From contig JASDFA010000003.1 of NCBI GenBank assembly GCA_035772735.1, forward strand, positions 33,906,001 through 33,970,000: a DNA stretch of 64,000 nucleotides. The letters run 5' to 3'. Positions within the stretch are counted from its first letter, which is position 1; every line of letters starts with the position of its first letter. Below, one piece after another: positions 60,391 through 64,000 of the stretch. Made by a program: the position numbers and the translations under genes. Source of the DNA: Datura wrightii. Taxonomy: Eukaryota; Streptophyta; Magnoliopsida; Solanales; Solanaceae. The notes beneath the pieces were generated by a model. The model was not told the DNA's origin. It worked only from the letters and a program-made list of their open reading frames with translations, and did no database searches.

Positions 60391-61140
60391 GTAGCATTTT
60401 TGGGTCATGTGGTGTCAAGCGAGGGTGTGCAGGTGGACTCTCAAGAGGTAGAAGATTTGAAGAATTGTCCTAGACTAGTTAATCCTTTATATATCAGGAG
60501 TTTCTTTAGTTTAGCTGGCTATTATAGGAGGTTTTTCGATGGATTTTCATCCTTTGCAGCATCATTGACTAAGTTTACAAAGAAAAAAGTCAAATTTCAG
60601 TGGTCGAATGCCTAGGAGAAGAGTTTTTCAGAGTTAAAGACTAGACTCACTTTAGCCCCAGTATTGACCCTATCTGAGCGCATAGATGGATTCGTTGTGT
60701 ATTGTGATGCCTCTATTCTTGGTCTTGGGTGTGTGTTGATGCAGCATGGTAAGTTCATTGCATATGCCTCTAGAATTCTTAAGACTCATGAGAATTACCC
60801 GGTATATGACCTACAATTGGCAATAGTGATTTTCACATTGATGATTTTGAGACACTATTTGTATGGGGTCCATGTGGATATGTTTACGGACCACAATAGC
60901 TTACATTATGTGTTCACTCAGGAGGATTTGAATTTGAGATAAATGAGATGGTTTGAGTTTCTCAAGGACTATGACATGAGTGTCCTCTATCATCCAGGAA
61001 AGGTTAATGTGGTGGTGGATGCCCTTAGTAGACTGTCCATGGAGAATGTTTCACATGTGGAGGATGGAAGGAAAGTGGTGGTGAAGGATGTTCATCGGCT
61101 TGATCGATTAGGAGTTTGCCTCTTTGGTTAGACAGATGGT
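60391..61140 (+). pseudogene. Element G RNase H
   Basis: The connection GHVVSSEGVQVDSQEVEDLK and FSLAGYYRRFFDGFSS (60400-60600) is followed by 60664-60942 (YCDASILGLGCVLMQHGKFIAYA, DMFTDHNSLHYVFTQ). After one TAA, 61-codon 60943-61131 contains LYHPGKVNVVVDALSRLS. The conserved Asp residues of YCDA and TDH are present. Confidence 0.84.
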
Positions 61141-62480
61141 GGCATCATTATCTAGAATGGTTCAGAATCCTCTTTTGTGACTGACGTCAAGGCTAGGAAA
61201 GTGAGGATACAATTTTGATGAAGTTGAAAGAAGCGATTCAAAATCAGAAGGTGGAGGTCTTTTCCTAAGGGGGATGTGGTGTACTTCGATATCTGGGTCA
61301 TTTTTGTGTTATGGGTGTCGATCATTTGAGAGAATAGATGTTGCATATGTCACATGGTTCCTGATATTCTATCCATCCAGGTTCCTCCAAGATGTATCGT
61401 GACCTACGGGAAATCTATTGGTGGATTGGCATGAAGAAGGACATAGCAGAGTTTGTGGCTAAGTGTCCGAACTGTCAACAAGTGAAAGTGGAGAATCAAT
61501 GACCGGGAGGTATGCTATAAGAGATTAGTATCCCTACATGGAAGTGGGAAGAGATCAATACGGACTTCATAACAGGGTTACCTTACACTTACCAACAATA
61601 TGACTCTATATGGTTGGTAATAGACAGGTTGACCGAGGTAGATTATTTCCTATCGATCAAAACTAGTTCAATTGAGGACTACTTGTTCAAGAGCTAGTTT
61701 GGTTGCATGGAGTTCCCTTGTCCATCATTTTAGATAGAGGTACTCAGTTTACTTTGCAGTTATGGAGATCGTTTCAGAAGGGACTTGGTACTCAGGTCAA
61801 GCTTAGTACTGCTTTTCACCCACAAATAGATGGCCAGGCCGAAGGGACCATTCAGACTCTTAAGGATATGTTGAGAGCTTGTGTGATTGACTATAAAGGC
61901 AATTGGGATGATAATTTACCTCTTATTGAGTTTGCTTACAACAACAGTTACCAGTCTAGTATCAAGATGGCTCCATTTGAGGCTCATTACGGGCGGAGGT
62001 ATAGATCACCAATTAGTTAGTTTGAGGTAAGCGAAGCTATGTTGATAGGTCTATATTTGATTCATGAGGCCATGGAGAATGTTCAGCTCATAAGGGAGAG
62101 GATGAAAACAACTTAGAGTCGTCAATAGTCATGCGTGGATGTTAGGAGGAGAGAACTTGAGTTTGAAGTTGATGATTGTGTATTTCTGAAGGTATCTCCC
62201 ATGAAGTGAGTGATGAGATTCAATAAGAAAGGGAAACTTAGTCCCTAATATTTTGGCCCATATAGGATTATGAGACGTGTTGGAAAGGTGGCCTTTGAGT
62301 TGGAGCTACCAGCGGAGTTAGCATTAGTGCATCCAGTTTTCCTGTATCACTATTTAAGATGTGTATTGGTGATCCTGCATTAGTTGTTCTGATGGTAAGT
62401 ATAGGCGTGAAAGTCTTATGGAGGAACCAACTCTTTAAGGGAGCTGCGTAGGAAGCCGGAGAAAATATGATGGCTAAATA
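61141..62480 (+). pseudogene. Element G integrase and C-terminal region (broken)
   Basis: Zinc domain IHPGSSKMYRDLREIYWWIGMKKDIAEFVAKCPNCQ-type (about 61370-61480). The core has TDFITGLPYT (first Asp about 61562). The open stretch 61703-62020 has ILDRGTQFT (second Asp), FHPQIDGQAEGTIQTLKDML (the Glu) and EFAYNNSYQSSIKMAPFEAHYG. The C-terminal VHPVF and CIGDPAL remain around 62330-62380. The chromodomain is reduced to about 90 bases ending near AKYPHLF (62480). Confidence 0.83.
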
Positions 62481-62751
62481 CCCGCATTTATTTCATTCAA
62501 GTTTTGTCTCAGCTTGAGGTACCGGTTTCCTCTCTAATACACTATTCAATTTCTTGTCAAGTTCATGTCTCTCAGCTCCTTTCATGTTCTAGCATGTATG
62601 TATGATTTATAAATTCAGTTCAATCATGTGTATTAGTCTGGAGTCAATCAATCCATTACATTTCAGCTTCAGAAGTTCACTATATGGGATTGCAGTTCCT
62701 TTTCCTAGCCTTTCGATATGTTTAACCCACATTCAAGGACGAATGTTCCCA

Positions 62752-62763
62752 ATGGGGAGATAT
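62752..62763 (+). other. Element G polypurine tract
   Basis: AATGGGGAGATAT-type purine run directly before the 3' LTR of G, following ACATTCAAGGACGAATGTTCC. Confidence 0.82.
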
Positions 62764-62804
62764 TGTAATACCCCAAAAGTTCCTATGACTAGACCTGGGA
62801 TTAG
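62764..62804 (+). repeat. Element G 3' LTR, first 41 bases
   Basis: TGTAATACCCCAAAAGTTCC and the next 21 bases match the start of the F/G shared LTR (55442) with a few changes. The LTR is then interrupted by a family-H LTR and its remainder is outside the window. Confidence 0.85.
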
Positions 62805-63834
62805 TGTCACGCCCCGCCTTGGGAGGCATGACTGGCACCTGGTGCCCTACTAGGACCTGGACTGCTGGACTAGCTAAGCCTAAGAACTTCTGGTGCCAGG
62901 CTGGTTCTAACTCCGGATTCAAGAAAATGAAGGGCTATATAACGACTGTAAATATAGCCTCCGGCCAACTAGGCCTATAGCCACCTGTAAGATAACAATA
63001 GCTACCCAGAACAACTGAGTCAATAGGAGACCTATGCGGGCTGACAAGGCCACCATGATGTCTAGTTGTTTTTGAATCACGAAAACAAGTTCTAAACTTC
63101 TACGTGAACGACAAGATCACCACTACCAACTGAATAAGGCCCCACACGGCCATCATAAACAAACTAAAACATACACATGGCCTCACACGACCGGCACAGT
63201 TAACCACAGGGAATATACAATCTGCAAGACTCTAAGAATACTGATAAGATGGTCGGGACAAGGCCCCGGCCTACCCATACTGTACAATAAAATAAAAGGA
63301 ATAAAGCTTTAGCTGTCTAGCTCCAGATGACAGGAGCTAATGACTCTATGTGCTGGCTAGAATTACGAGGGATCGGCTCCTCGTCTATGAGTACCTGCAG
63401 GCAAGTAATGCAGCGCCCCCAAGCGGGCGTCAGTACCACTGGTACCGAGTATGCAAAGCAAAACTGAACATAACTAAAGATAAACAGTAAACTGGTAGTT
63501 ACTGAAATGACAGAGGATAGCTAAAACTGTCTGGAATGGTAGAATCTGTACCGATCTTAACTGTACTGGAAAGAAGATAAGAATCATACCTGTCGATGCA
63601 GCGTCCTGCTATTTATCAACTTAATAAGTAACATATATATATATACATATATAGAAAAAAAGAACCTATACCAGCCCCCATAAGCCAGAAGGTGCCAATC
63701 AACAAGCAATGTATATACCCCTACCTGGGTCATACCATCCAAAAATAAATTCACTCCACTCACCTAATAACTACGAGCATCCCGCCGGCCCCTAAGTATG
63801 TAGGTTGGGCTCTCTGGGCCCCTAACTATAACTG
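62805..63834 (-). mobile_element. H2: family-H LTR inserted in the G 3' LTR (incomplete)
   Basis: The plus strand starts TGTCACGCCCCGCC, the reversed LTR end, and aligns with the first 1034 bases of H1 (15454-16487), including GACTGGCACCTGGTGCCCTA. The alignment stops at CTATAACTGT (63834). The missing ~1.5 kb, possible internal region and target duplication are not in the window. Confidence 0.8.
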
Positions 63835-64000
63835 TTCTTTTACCGAGAATGGTCCCATTGAACCGACGTCTTAAGTAGTGACCGTTCCCTATGTTTGATG
63901 GATGACGACCGTCTTAAGGGAAATGTAGTCGTTAGGAGTAGTTTTTTTCTCAATTATTTTTTTTAGTTTTTCTTTGGTGGATTGCATCCCGGAACCTGTA
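63835..64000. other. Unassigned sequence at the window edge
   Basis: It does not continue the H1-like alignment. It contains two GTCTTAAG(T/G) occurrences about 55 bases apart, a stretch rich in T (from 63944), and no reading frame of note. It may be another insertion into H2 or a variant of the LTR; I cannot name it. Confidence 0.4.

Noticed and set aside
1..64000. Host genes, tRNA or rRNA genes, CRISPR-like arrays, bacterial-type operons
   Set aside because: None seen. All recognisable coding sequence is gag-pol, and the direct repeats are LTRs, a minisatellite and simple repeats without the regular spacer pattern of a CRISPR.

Overview
The window is plant repeat DNA and looks like heterochromatin of a large, transposon-rich eudicot genome. 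The LTR termini (TGTAATACCCC, TGTTACACCC, TGTCACGCCCC on the opposite strand), the initiator-Met and Asp tRNA primer sites and the chromodomain Ty3/gypsy polyproteins are of the kind common in Solanaceae. That family is my inference and is not proven by the sequence. I found no host gene, tRNA, rRNA or CRISPR array. Almost every long reading frame is a broken retrotransposon gene or lies by chance inside an LTR.

The left 51 kb is one Russian-doll insertion. The outermost, oldest element is an Athila-type Ty3/gypsy element (called Z here): LTR at 1-1325 plus 25250-25409, primer site at 25416, gag-protease-RT at 25618-29075, RNase H and integrase start at 50019-50956. Its LTR was hit by a Tekay/Del-type chromovirus, A (1326-25244, 5-bp target duplication ATTTT). 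A's gag was then hit by B (4300-8527), now two LTR copies around a 46-bp scrap of RT. A's pol was hit just before the chromodomain by K (12368-22574). K is a non-autonomous Athila-like element with three LTRs, one of them inverted, and its own polypurine tract carries a solo LTR of family H (H1, 15454-18025, duplication CCCAC).

Z's RNase H was hit by C (29076-50013), an element with LTRs of up to 4.2 kb and only 1.4 kb of internal DNA. C's 5' LTR carries solo LTR D (29935-42317, minus strand, duplication GTGTA), and D carries E (30888-40529, minus strand), a full-length Tekay/Del-type element with the best-preserved gag-pol in the window. The deepest path has four levels (Z, C, D, E).

From about 50957 the Athila sequence stops and a tandem pair of Tekay/Del-type elements begins: internal region F (50957-55441), one shared LTR (55442-57798), internal region G (57799-62763), then the start of another LTR (62764-62804). 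That LTR is interrupted by a second, incomplete family-H LTR (62805-63834). The last 166 bases are unassigned.

All coding regions carry stops and frameshifts, so nothing here looks able to move by itself. The most unusual structure is the 3-kb LTR palindrome at the left end of K, whose two outer edges are both LTR starts and whose flanks resemble a target duplication. I do not see a new enzymatic or defence system. The biology is retrotransposon nesting, self-rearrangement and methylation-like decay.
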